This document shows positions 5,376 to 11,693 of a stretch of 11,693 nucleotides of DNA, in pieces (within the stretch, counting starts at the first letter, position 1; each line of letters begins with the position of its first letter). The stretch is from an uncultured Pseudomonadota bacterium (GTDB taxonomy: Bacteria > Pseudomonadota > Gammaproteobacteria > Burkholderiales > Burkholderiaceae_C), in NCBI GenBank assembly GCA_900320815.1, contig ONTY01000021.1, forward strand, positions 1 to 11,693, written 5' to 3'. The position numbers and the translations under genes are program-made. The notes beneath the pieces were generated by a model, which was not told the origin of the DNA, made no database searches, and saw only the letters and a list, made by a program, of their open reading frames with translations.

Positions 5376-6698
5376 CTAAGCGCGGCGTATATTGGCATTG
5401 CCCGCAATGGGTGCAGCAAGTGGGCGTGCCTGCACTTTGTCAATGCGCCGCCCCTGCATAGAAAGCACGGTGAAGCGCCAGCCGGCAGCGTCTATTTGCG
5501 CGCCCGCTGTGGGCACGCGCCCGGCCACGGCCAAAAGCAGCCCGGCCAATGTGTTATAGCGGCCTTTACTCTCGCGCGGCAGTGCATCAATATCCAGCCT
5601 GGCTTTGAGTTCGCTGATGGGCATGAGCGCATCCAGCAGCCAGGCGCCATCTTTCATTTGGCGTGCCCAATCACTGCCCGCTTCGCTCTTGAGTTCGCCG
5701 GTTATGGCTTCCAGCAAATCGCGCGGCGTCAGCAGCCCTTGCAGCACGCCGTATTCATCGACGACAAACATGATGCGCCCAGCGCGCGTGCGCAACTGCT
5801 CGAGCATTTCCATTGCGCTGAGCGTCTCGGGCACAAAAACCGCCTCTTCACAATGCTGGGCAATGGCAGCCTTGCATTGGCTGCCAAGCGCCAGCAGACG
5901 TGCCACAGAAATAATGCCGGCCACATTGTCCAGGCTGCTGCGGCATACCGCATACCACGAATGCGCGCCTTTTTCCCCGCGTGCAGCCACTTCTCGCAAT
6001 GCCTGCGCCACACTCAAACTGGCATCCAGCCACTCAATTTCCCCGCGCGGCACCATGAGGGAAATGAGTGGCCGCACGTCAAGATGAAACACGTTGCGCA
6101 CCATTTGGTGCTCGTGCTCTTCAATCAGCCCGGCGTCCACCCCTTCTTCGAGTGAGGCGGAGATTTCTTCGGCCGTCACTTGTGGCGCCGCAGCCTCATT
6201 TAAATGCAAAAGTCTGAGCACTGTTTGTGTGCCAAGTGACAAAAGCGCCACAAATGGTCGTGCCGCAGCGGCGAGTGCGCGCATTGGCCGCGCCATCCAG
6301 CGCGCCACAGTTTCAGGGAACATTTGCCCGATACGTTTGGGTACAAGTTCGCCAAAAATAATCGTCACAAACGTGATGCAAACCACAACCAGCGCCGTTG
6401 CCGATGCCGCAGCCACTGCCTCGCGCATACCAAAAGAGCGCAGCCATGCGGCCAGCGGTGCGCTGAATGCTGCCTCGCCCACAATGCCGTTGAGCAGACC
6501 AATGGAGGTAATGCCTACCTGCACGGTGGATAAAAACTGCGTGGGGCGCGCCATCAAATCCAGCGCTGCCAGTGCGCCTTTATCGCCCGCTTCGCCCATT
6601 GCTTCTAAGCGCAGGCGGCGGCTGGAGGCCAGTGCCAACTCGGACATGGCAAACACGCCATTGAGCAGAGTCAAAAAGATGATGAAAAGCAGATTCAT
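5376..6698 (-). CDS. CNNM/CorC-HlyC family membrane protein with CBS domains
   Basis: This 440-residue inner-membrane protein is of the hemolysin/CorC (CNNM) family, linked to Mg2+/Co2+ efflux or tolerance. Residues 1-160 form the DUF21 membrane domain with hydrophobic stretches at about 3-17, 58-72, 97-117 and 143-160; MSELALASSRRLRLE (18-32) and GELVPKRIG (116-124) are family hallmarks. Two CBS modules cover about 200-335, including LISLMVPRGEIEWLD and FVVDEYGVLQGLLTPRDLLE. Residues 348-430 form the CorC_HlyC domain (GRYNTLAGLLL). ATG 6698 was chosen because MNLLFIIFLTLLNGVFAMSE is the usual family opening. Longer in-frame starts would overlap apaH. No Shine-Dalgarno site is obvious. It is divergent from apaH with a 70-nt gap. 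Transported ion is not known from sequence. Confidence 0.9.
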   Translation of the reverse strand: MNLLFIIFLTLLNGVFAMSELALASSRRLRLEAMGEAGDKGALAALDLMARPTQFLSTVQVGITSIGLLNGIVGEAAFSAPLAAWLRSFGMREAVAAASATALVVVCITFVTIIFGELVPKRIGQMFPETVARWMARPMRALAAAARPFVALLSLGTQTVLRLLHLNEAAAPQVTAEEISASLEEGVDAGLIEEHEHQMVRNVFHLDVRPLISLMVPRGEIEWLDASLSVAQALREVAARGEKGAHSWYAVCRSSLDNVAGIISVARLLALGSQCKAAIAQHCEEAVFVPETLSAMEMLEQLRTRAGRIMFVVDEYGVLQGLLTPRDLLEAITGELKSEAGSDWARQMKDGAWLLDALMPISELKARLDIDALPRESKGRYNTLAGLLLAVAGRVPTAGAQIDAAGWRFTVLSMQGRRIDKVQARPLAAPIAGNANIRRA

Positions 6699-6768
6699 AG
6701 CCGTGTAGGAAACAGTGCGGGATGCGTGGCGCGCATTTTTCAATGCTGCGCCGCGCACAATTGGGTGC

Positions 6769-7605
6769 ATGGCACTGTATTTGATTGGCGATGTGCAGGG
6801 CTGCGATGCGGCTCTGGGGCGTTTGCTGGCGGAAATTGGTTTTTCCCCCAGCCGTGCGCGCATCATTTTGTTGGGCGACCTGGTCAATCGCGGCCCGGCG
6901 TCGCTGGCCGTTTTGCGGCGTGTGCGCGCGTTGGGCGAGGCCGCGTGCGGCTGCCTGCTGGGGAACCACGATATTCACCTGCTGGCGGTTGCTGCCGGGC
7001 TGCGGCGCTGCGGGCGGCGCGACACGCTGCAGGACATCCTTGCCGCGCCCGACGGCGCTGCGCTGCTTGATTGGTTGCGCCGCCAGCCGCTGGCGCGCAT
7101 GGAAGCGGGCATCCTCATGGTGCACGCGGGCGTGCTGCCGGCGTGGGACGCGGCGCAGACGCTGGCGCTGGCCGCCGAGGTGCAGCAGGCGCTCAGCGGT
7201 GCAGACTGGGCAGCGCACCTGGCGACGCTGTTTGGCAACGCGCCAGACCATTGGGACGAGGCGCTCGGCGGCGCCGCGCGGCTGCGCGCCATCGTCAACG
7301 CGCTCACGCGCTGCCGCCTCATCACGCTGGACGGCTGCATGGATTTCAACACCAAAGACAGCCACGGCGCCGATGGGGCGCCGCCCGGCCTCATCCCCTG
7401 GTTTGAGCATCCGGCGCGCCGCACGGCGGAGCAGCCGATTGCCTTCGGCCACTGGTCCACCCTTGGCCCAGTGCTGCGCCCCAACCTCATGGCGCTGGAC
7501 ACGGGCTGCGTGTGGGGCGGCACATTGAGCGCGCTGCGCGTGGGCAGCGATGGCACGCGCGAACTCATCCAGGTTGAATGCACGCAAGCGTGCACGCCGG
7601 GTTAA
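6769..7605 (+). CDS. apaH: Symmetrical bis(5'-nucleosyl)-tetraphosphatase
   Basis: ApaH hydrolyses Ap4A symmetrically to two ADP and limits dinucleoside polyphosphates and NpnN RNA caps. The 278 residues match the usual 270-280. The metallophosphatase motifs are in order: GDVQGC (7-12), GDLVNRGP (36-43), GNHD (65-68), then VHAG and FGHWS for the remaining metal-binding histidines. The ATG at 6769 places GDVQGC seven residues in, as in known ApaH; a GTG at 6715 would only add an unmatched 18-residue extension. The upstream site is weak (TTGGGTG). In enterics apaH follows rsmA-apaG; here it stands alone and is divergent from the CorC-like gene. A hairpin with a T-rich tail follows at 7644. Confidence 0.95.
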   Translation: MALYLIGDVQGCDAALGRLLAEIGFSPSRARIILLGDLVNRGPASLAVLRRVRALGEAACGCLLGNHDIHLLAVAAGLRRCGRRDTLQDILAAPDGAALLDWLRRQPLARMEAGILMVHAGVLPAWDAAQTLALAAEVQQALSGADWAAHLATLFGNAPDHWDEALGGAARLRAIVNALTRCRLITLDGCMDFNTKDSHGADGAPPGLIPWFEHPARRTAEQPIAFGHWSTLGPVLRPNLMALDTGCVWGGTLSALRVGSDGTRELIQVECTQACTPG

Positions 7606-7643
7606 TACCCAAATCAATCATTCTTTGTTGCCGGCTGTATATG

Positions 7644-7679
7644 CGGGTATTGAAGTATATACCCGTAGTTCTTCTTTTT
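7644..7679 (+). terminator. Predicted terminator of apaH
   Basis: CGGGTAT (7644-7650) pairs with ATACCCG (7659-7665) over an 8-nt loop, followed by the T-rich tract TTCTTCTTTTT (7669-7679). It lies about 40 nt past the apaH stop. Confidence 0.6.
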
Positions 7680-7726
7680 CCGGAATCACAGTGTTTTTGG
7701 ATACTCTGCTGCTTTTATCTTTGCTA

Positions 7727-7743
7727 CCCGCATCATTCGCGGG
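7727..7743. repeat. CCCGC-N7-GCGGG inverted repeat
   Basis: CCCGC (7727-7731) and GCGGG (7739-7743) flank a 7-nt spacer in the intergenic stretch between apaH and the RRM gene. The same arms with the same spacing occur at 1282-1298. No T run follows, so a terminator role is doubtful. Confidence 0.35.
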
Positions 7744-7799
7744 CAATGGCAGCGTTACCCTGAAGCAGAGCTTGGCCAAAGGGGGAACGGAGCGGGCAT

Positions 7800-7830
7800 A
7801 CAAAAGCCTCCCACGCAGCGGGGGAGGCTT
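7800..7830 (-). terminator. Predicted terminator of the RRM protein gene
   Basis: AAGCCTCCC (7804-7812) and GGGAGGCTT (7822-7830) form a 9-bp stem with a 9-nt loop. On the minus strand the stem runs into TTTTG. It lies about 40 nt past the stop of the RRM gene and is convergent with the apaH terminator. Confidence 0.65.
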
Positions 7831-7871
7831 GTGGCTTCTAAAGAGGGCAGGGGGAGCGCAGCCGGCGCGCT

Positions 7872-8588
7872 TCACCCTTCCCATTCGCTGCTCGGGTCTG
7901 CGCGGCGCCCGGCGTTGTTGCGCCGCCCGCGCCTTTCCCAAGGGCTACGTAAGCCGCCGCTCGGCTGCGTGGTGCGCGCACGCGGGTTGTTGTAGCCGTA
8001 GGGGCTGCGGAAGCTGCCATCTTGCTCTGCGCCCCAGTTGTTGGTGCTGCCGCTGGTGTGAGCACTGCTGCGATACCCGTCTGCATCGCTGCGCCGCCCC
8101 TCGGAGCTGCTGCGGCGCTGCCCAGCCAGAGCGTAGGGACTGCGGAAGCTGCCATCCTGCTGCGCCCCGCGCGTGCGAGGCGGGTAGCCGTAGGGGCTGC
8201 GGAAAGTGCCGTCTTGCCGGGCGCCATTCAAGCCGCCGTAGCCGTCGCTGGCGCCGCTGCCATGGCCTGTATTGCTGCTGCGGCGCTGGGTGCCATAGGG
8301 GCTGCGCAAGCTGCTGGCGCCTTCGCGCGCCGGCCGCTCGCCCAGCGGACGCGCTTCGTTGACCACCAAGTCGCGCCCATCAATCACTTTGCCGTGCAGC
8401 GCGCTGATGGCCGCGTGCGCTTGCGCCTCGTTTGCCATTTCAACAAAGCCAAAGCCTTTGGAGCGCCCGCTTTCGCGCTCCATCATCACGCGCGCACCCA
8501 GCACGCTGCCAAACTCGCCAAACACCTCGGCCAGGCGCGCATCGCGCATGCTGTATGGCAGGTTGCCGACATAAAGCCTGTTGCCCAT
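7872..8588 (-). CDS. RRM-domain RNA-binding protein with an RSPYG repeat tail
   Basis: This is a 238-residue protein. Residues 3-80 form one RNA recognition motif: RNP2 is LYVGNL (5-10) and RNP1 is KGFGFVEM (44-51), as in the small cold-shock-like RRM proteins of bacteria. The tail (88-238) is low-complexity, rich in Ser, Arg, Gly and Tyr, and carries five variants of (F/L)RSP(Y/W): 95-99, 130-134, 149-153, 194-198 and 214-217, three of them preceded by QDG(S/T)F. Bacterial RRM proteins usually have shorter Gly-rich tails. The ATG at 8588 has AGGAG (8598-8602) 9 nt upstream and places RNP2 at residue 5; the open frame extends upstream without support. RNA binding is well supported; the RNA targets are unknown. 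It is divergent from metX. Confidence 0.9.
   Translation of the reverse strand: MGNRLYVGNLPYSMRDARLAEVFGEFGSVLGARVMMERESGRSKGFGFVEMANEAQAHAAISALHGKVIDGRDLVVNEARPLGERPAREGASSLRSPYGTQRRSSNTGHGSGASDGYGGLNGARQDGTFRSPYGYPPRTRGAQQDGSFRSPYALAGQRRSSSEGRRSDADGYRSSAHTSGSTNNWGAEQDGSFRSPYGYNNPRARTTQPSGGLRSPWERRGRRNNAGRRADPSSEWEG
7937..8310 (-). repeat. Degenerate repeats encoding RSPYG units
   Basis: Near-identical DNA units occur in frame within the tail of the RRM gene: GTAGCCGTAGGGGCTGCGGAA starts at 7992 and at 8184 (+ strand reading), with diverged copies near 8131, 8291 and 7937. The sharing of synonymous bases suggests recent duplication rather than only protein-level selection. Spacing between copies is irregular. 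Confidence 0.6.
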
Positions 8589-8718
8589 ATGGAAAAGCTC
8601 CTGAAAAAATCTGCAAAACCGCAAGCGGGGCAGGGGAAAGAGGGGAAAAACAGGTGGCGGCGGTTTTTCCCGGCGCGCCCGCACCCTGGCGCACACAGCC
8701 GTGCATTATGCGCTGCAA

Positions 8719-8746
8719 TGCGCGCGGGTGCTGGCATCCGCGCGCA
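8719..8746 (+). promoter_or_regulatory. Long hairpin in the metX leader
   Basis: TGCGCGCGG (8719-8727) pairs perfectly with CCGCGCGCA (8738-8746). Inside it a G-U pair and two more pairs leave a CTGG tetraloop, giving a 12-bp stem. It lies about 70 nt upstream of the metX ATG and just ahead of a terminator-like hairpin. It could be part of a regulatory leader, or a DNA-level feature of the divergent promoter region. Confidence 0.4.
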
Positions 8747-8766
8747 TACACTGCCCACTGCACCGC

Positions 8767-8796
8767 CGCCGCAACAGCGGTGCGCTGGTTTTTTTT
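8767..8796 (+). terminator. Terminator-like hairpin directly before metX
   Basis: CGCCGC (8767-8772) pairs with GCGGTG (8777-8782; one G-U pair) over an AACA tetraloop, followed after 6 nt by T8 (8789-8796). No + strand gene ends upstream, since the neighbour is divergent, so this looks like an attenuator in the metX leader rather than an end-of-gene terminator. The 6-nt gap between stem and T run makes it less than ideal. Confidence 0.4.
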
Positions 8797-8818
8797 GTGC
8801 TACGTCTGCCAATCCCAT

Positions 8819-9982
8819 ATGCCACTCATTGCCACGCCGCAAACCATGCACTTTGCAACCCCCCTGCCGCTTGCCGGCGGCGGGCAGCTTGCTGATTACC
8901 ACCTTACCTACGAAACCTATGGCACTTTGAACGCCGCACGCGATAACGCCGTACTTATTTGCCACGCGCTCAACGCCTCGCACCACGTCGCCGGTGAATA
9001 TGCAGGCAAAGCAAAAAGCGCCGGCTGGTGGGCCAATATGGTTGGCGGCGGGCTGCCGGTGGATACAAACCGCTTTTTCGTCATTGGCATCAACAACCCT
9101 GGCTCGTGTTTTGGCTCCACCGGTCCCATGCACATCAACCCGGCCACGGGGCGCGCGTGGGGCAGCGATTTTCCCGTGCTCACCGTGGAAGATTGGGTGA
9201 ATGCCCAGGCAAGGCTGCTGGACGAATTGGGCATCGAGCAGCTTGCCGCTGTGATGGGCGGCTCGCTGGGCGGGATGCAGGCGCTTTCCTGGACGCTGCA
9301 ATATCCGCAGCGCGTGCGCCACGCCGCAGTGATTGCCAGCGCGCCCAATCTGTCCACAGAAAACATCGCCTTCAACGAAGTAGCGCGCCGCGCCATCGTC
9401 ACCGACCCGGACTTCTGCGGCGGGCATTTCTATGACTATGGCCTGGTGCCCAAGCGGGGCTTGCGCATCGCGCGGATGCTGGGGCACATCACGTATCTGA
9501 GCGACGACGTGATGGCGCGCAAGTTCGGGCGCGAATTGCGCCACCCGGTCACTGGGCGCGCAGGCGGCTACCGCTACAGCACGCAAGACGCCGAGTTTCA
9601 GATTGAAAGCTATCTGCGCCACCAGGGCGAAAAATTCAGCGAATACTTTGACGCCAACACCTACCTGCTCATCACACGCGCGCTGGATTATTTTGACCCC
9701 GCAGGCCGCTTTGATGGCGACTTGCGTGCGGCACTTGCCGCAGCGCAGGCGCGCTTTTTGCTGGTGAGTTTTACAACCGACTGGCGCTTTGCGCCCGCGC
9801 GCAGCCGCGAAATCGTGAAAGCCTTGCTGGAAAACCGCCGCGACGTGACGTATGCCGAAATCGACGCGCCCAGCGGGCACGACGCTTTTTTGCTGGGCGA
9901 CGAACGCTATTTGGCCGTCGTGCGCGCCTGGTTTGCACGCATTGAATGCAGCGGGGAACAAGAAAAAGGAGCAGCAGCATGA
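8819..9982 (+). CDS. metX: Homoserine O-acyltransferase (MetX)
   Basis: MetX activates homoserine by O-acylation, the first committed step of methionine synthesis. Betaproteobacterial MetX enzymes are often succinyltransferases despite the acetyltransferase name; the acyl donor cannot be fixed here. The 387-residue alpha/beta-hydrolase fold protein has the nucleophile elbow GGSLGG with Ser149, catalytic Asp321 (FTTDWRFAP) and His354 (SGHDAFL). Family signatures include [20 protein letters not shown] (31-50), ASHHVAG (53-59) and [11 protein letters not shown] (93-103). The ATG at 8819 ([18 protein letters not shown]) fits the usual family N-terminus, although no Shine-Dalgarno site is visible. 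It overlaps metW by 4 nt. A leader with two hairpins precedes it. Confidence 0.96.
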   Translation: MPLIATPQTMHFATPLPLAGGGQLADYHLTYETYGTLNAARDNAVLICHALNASHHVAGEYAGKAKSAGWWANMVGGGLPVDTNRFFVIGINNPGSCFGSTGPMHINPATGRAWGSDFPVLTVEDWVNAQARLLDELGIEQLAAVMGGSLGGMQALSWTLQYPQRVRHAAVIASAPNLSTENIAFNEVARRAIVTDPDFCGGHFYDYGLVPKRGLRIARMLGHITYLSDDVMARKFGRELRHPVTGRAGGYRYSTQDAEFQIESYLRHQGEKFSEYFDANTYLLITRALDYFDPAGRFDGDLRAALAAAQARFLLVSFTTDWRFAPARSREIVKALLENRRDVTYAEIDAPSGHDAFLLGDERYLAVVRAWFARIECSGEQEKGAAA

Positions 9983-10572
9983 TGGCTGACAGCGACAGCG
10001 CAATTTTGGAAGCAATCGCACGCCTTGTGCCCGATGGCGCGCACGTACTTGACCTGGGCTGCGGCAGCGGCGCGCTGCTTGAAAAACTCATGCGCGAGAA
10101 AGGCTGCAGCGGCTATGGCATTGAAATTGACGATGCGAATGTTTTGGCGTGCGTGCAGCGCGGCGTGAATGTGCTGCAGTTGAATTTGCACCGCGGGCTG
10201 GCCGCGTTTGCCGACCAGAGCTTTGACGCAGTGCTGCAGATTTATACGCTGCAGCATTTGCGCAACGCTGAAACCATGCTGCGCGAGACGGTGCGCGTAG
10301 GGAATATCGGCATTATTGCTTTTCCCAATTTTGCACACTGGCCCAACCGCATCAGCGTGCTGCGCGGGCGGATGCCCGTGACGCGCCGCCTGCCGTATCA
10401 GTGGTACGACACACCAAATATCCGGGTGGGCACGTTCAAGGATTTTGAAATGCTGGTGCACAAAAATGGGCTGCAGATTCTGGATGCCTTTGGCCTGCAC
10501 GAAGGCCGCCGCGTGCGCTGGCTGCCCAATGCGCGCGCAGGCACAGCGGTGTTCAAAATCACGCGAGGGTGA
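9979..10572 (+). CDS. metW: Methionine biosynthesis protein MetW
   Basis: This is a 197-residue protein with a class I SAM-dependent methyltransferase-like fold. MetW is always paired with MetX in proteobacteria and is thought to support its activity. Motif [10 protein letters not shown] is at 23-31 and the acidic end of strand 2 is IEIDD (48-52). [16 protein letters not shown] (88-103) and [20 protein letters not shown] (114-133) are MetW signatures. AAGGAG (9966-9971) lies 7 nt upstream of the ATG at 9979, which overlaps the metX stop as ATGA; a second in-frame ATG follows immediately at 9982. Translational coupling with metX is likely. Confidence 0.95.
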   Translation: MMADSDSAILEAIARLVPDGAHVLDLGCGSGALLEKLMREKGCSGYGIEIDDANVLACVQRGVNVLQLNLHRGLAAFADQSFDAVLQIYTLQHLRNAETMLRETVRVGNIGIIAFPNFAHWPNRISVLRGRMPVTRRLPYQWYDTPNIRVGTFKDFEMLVHKNGLQILDAFGLHEGRRVRWLPNARAGTAVFKITRG

Positions 10573-10623
10573 GAGGCGCTTGACCGTGCGCCTCGCAGCA
10601 GATTGCCGTGCTGGCATGGGCGC

Positions 10624-10655
10624 GCCGGGCATGGCGGCAATTGGCCATGCCCGGC
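10624..10655. terminator. Strong hairpin between convergent metW and aas
   Basis: GCCGGGCATGG (10624-10634) and CCATGCCCGGC (10645-10655) form an 11-bp perfect stem with a 10-nt loop in the 92-nt gap between the two convergent stops. Neither side has a T run, so it may block read-through only partly or with Rho, or protect the 3' ends of both messages. Confidence 0.45.
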
Positions 10656-10664
10656 AGCCACCAT

Positions 10665-11642
10665 TCAGCCGCCTGCCTTGCCGAGTATTTCCAGCGCCAC
10701 AGTTTGTGCGCCCTTGAAATCGGCTTTGCCGCTGGCGAGCACGGGCAGTTTTTCCACCGGCAGAATATGTGCTGGCTGCATCAGCGGCGGCACGCCGCCA
10801 GCGCGCAGGCGTGCAGCAATATCGGCAGTGCTCTTTTCTTCCCCTTCACCCATTTGAATCAGCAGCGCGATGGCCTCGCCCTTTTTTTCGTCGGGCACGC
10901 TGACAGCGCAAAATGGCAGTTCATCGCCCAGCACAGCAGCAATGTGCTCTTCCACACTGCCCAGGCTCACCATTTCACCGCCGGTTTTGGAAAAGCGCGA
11001 ATAGCGGTCGGTGACGTAGACAAAGCCTTGCTCATCAATATGCCCCTTGTCGCCCGTTTTATAGTAGCGCACGCCATCTATTTCCACAATCACTTCGGCG
11101 GTTTTTTGCGGGTCATTTAGATAGCCGCGCATCACCTGTGGGCCGCCAATAATGATGAGGCCATCCTCGCCCGTGGGCAATTCCTGCAGCGTTTGCGGTT
11201 CCACGATTTTTATCACCGTCCCCGGCAGCGGCAGCCCCACACTGCCAGCGCGACTGAAGGTCAATTCCTTGAGCGTTTCCACTTCCAGAAAGCTGGGCGT
11301 ATTCACAGCGGCCACGGGCGCCGTTTCTGTGGCGCCATAGCCCTCGTACATTTCCTTGCCAAACTTCATTTTGAAAGCTTCGCGCACATCAGAGCGGAGC
11401 TTCTCGGCGCCAGAAACCACCAGCCGCGCGCTCTGGAACATGAGCGGGTGCAGCCTTTTGTTGCGCACATACAGGCGGAAAAAGGTGGAGGTGCCAAAAA
11501 TAATAGTCGCGCTGTGGCGCGCAGCCATGCGTCCCACCGCAGCGCCGTCTGTAGGGTCGGGTACGCTAATCATTTTCACCCCTTCGCACAACGGCATGAG
11601 TGTGGTGACTGTCAGGCCAAAGGAGTGGAACACGGGCAGCAA
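10665..11642 (-). CDS. aas: Acyl-ACP synthetase / 2-acyl-GPE acyltransferase Aas, C-terminal half, frame broken upstream
   Basis: The visible 325 residues are the AMP-binding (acyl-adenylating) domain of an Aas-type enzyme. Aas activates free fatty acids onto acyl carrier protein and re-acylates lysophosphatidylethanolamine at the inner membrane. Seen in order: LPVFHSFGLT (2-11), IIFGTSTFF (47-55), VVSGAEKL (75-82), EGYGATETAPV (100-110), YYKTGDKGHIDEQGFVYVTD (193-212), FSKTGGEMVSLGSVEEH (217-233) and the likely catalytic lysine in LASGKADF (Lys306). LPVFHSFGLT and GEMVSL are closer to Aas than to other acyl-CoA ligases. An in-frame TAG at 11645-11643 lies directly upstream, and the first codon is a TTG that is unlikely to be a real start. 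The adjacent bases in another frame continue the family pattern, so this is probably the 3' part of a frameshifted gene or of a sequencing error. The N-terminal part lies outside the window. Confidence 0.8.
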   Translation of the reverse strand: MLPVFHSFGLTVTTLMPLCEGVKMISVPDPTDGAAVGRMAARHSATIIFGTSTFFRLYVRNKRLHPLMFQSARLVVSGAEKLRSDVREAFKMKFGKEMYEGYGATETAPVAAVNTPSFLEVETLKELTFSRAGSVGLPLPGTVIKIVEPQTLQELPTGEDGLIIIGGPQVMRGYLNDPQKTAEVIVEIDGVRYYKTGDKGHIDEQGFVYVTDRYSRFSKTGGEMVSLGSVEEHIAAVLGDELPFCAVSVPDEKKGEAIALLIQMGEGEEKSTADIAARLRAGGVPPLMQPAHILPVEKLPVLASGKADFKGAQTVALEILGKAGG

Positions 11643-11693
11643 CTATTCGCAGGGCTGGAGCGCGGTCATCTGGGCGTGCAACAAGGTCAAGGG

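Noticed and set aside
7937..8310. Possible CRISPR-like repeat array
   Set aside because: The repeats are in frame, diverged, irregularly spaced and encode the RSPYG tail of the RRM protein. No cas genes are present.
8432..8818. N-terminal extension of MetX
   Set aside because: The frame is open upstream to 8432, but that part overlaps the RRM gene and its promoter region, and MPLIATPQ at 8819 is the normal MetX beginning.
8486..10021. 511-codon open frame on the minus strand
   Set aside because: It is antisense to metX and the start of metW. The predicted product has no recognisable domain, and metX on the + strand has its full catalytic triad.

Overview
The window looks like chromosomal DNA of a GC-rich betaproteobacterium, most likely Burkholderiales. 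This rests on a metX-metW pair with a 4-nt overlap, a short H-NS-like protein with the YRDPVTGQTWTGRGKAPRW core, a c5-type cytochrome with a membrane anchor and Ala-rich linker, an RRM protein with an RSPYG-rich tail, and a family of unknown function that I recognise from Burkholderiales. No tRNA, rRNA, CRISPR array, insertion sequence, phage gene or attachment site is visible.

Layout. 1-348 has no convincing gene and a locally AT-rich patch. 349-1269 (+) carries a membrane-anchored cytochrome c and, 21 nt downstream, a small protein that resembles only the anchor part of that cytochrome and has no haem site. 1315-4797 (-) carries, in transcription order, grxD (CGFS monothiol glutaredoxin), a terminator-like hairpin, a LolC/LolE-family permease, then a TerY-like von Willebrand A protein whose stop overlaps by 8 nt the start of a 187-residue protein of unknown function. 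4945-5256 (-) is an H-NS-family gene with a good promoter and terminator. 5376-6698 (-) is a CNNM/CorC-type membrane protein with CBS domains, divergent from apaH (6769-7605, +). 7872-8588 (-) is an RRM RNA-binding protein with a repetitive tail, divergent from metX-metW (8819-10572, +). 10665 to about 11642 (-) is the C-terminal half of an Aas-like acyl-acyl-carrier-protein synthetase, whose reading frame breaks at position 11643, close to the right edge.

How the genes work together. Most are housekeeping genes: methionine synthesis (metX, metW), Ap4A hydrolysis (apaH), Fe-S trafficking (grxD), lipoprotein release (lolC/E), divalent-cation handling (corC-like), nucleoid structure (hns) and phospholipid repair (aas). 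The only tight functional units are metX-metW, the VWA/unknown pair and, probably, the cytochrome with its haem-less partner.

The observations most worth following are: the haem-less anchor paralogue; the translationally overlapping VWA-unknown pair, which sits behind an 18-bp perfect palindrome; a structured leader ending in a terminator-like hairpin just before metX; the RSPYG repeat tail; and the frame break in aas. I did not find a clearly new multi-gene system. The VWA/unknown pair is the nearest candidate.
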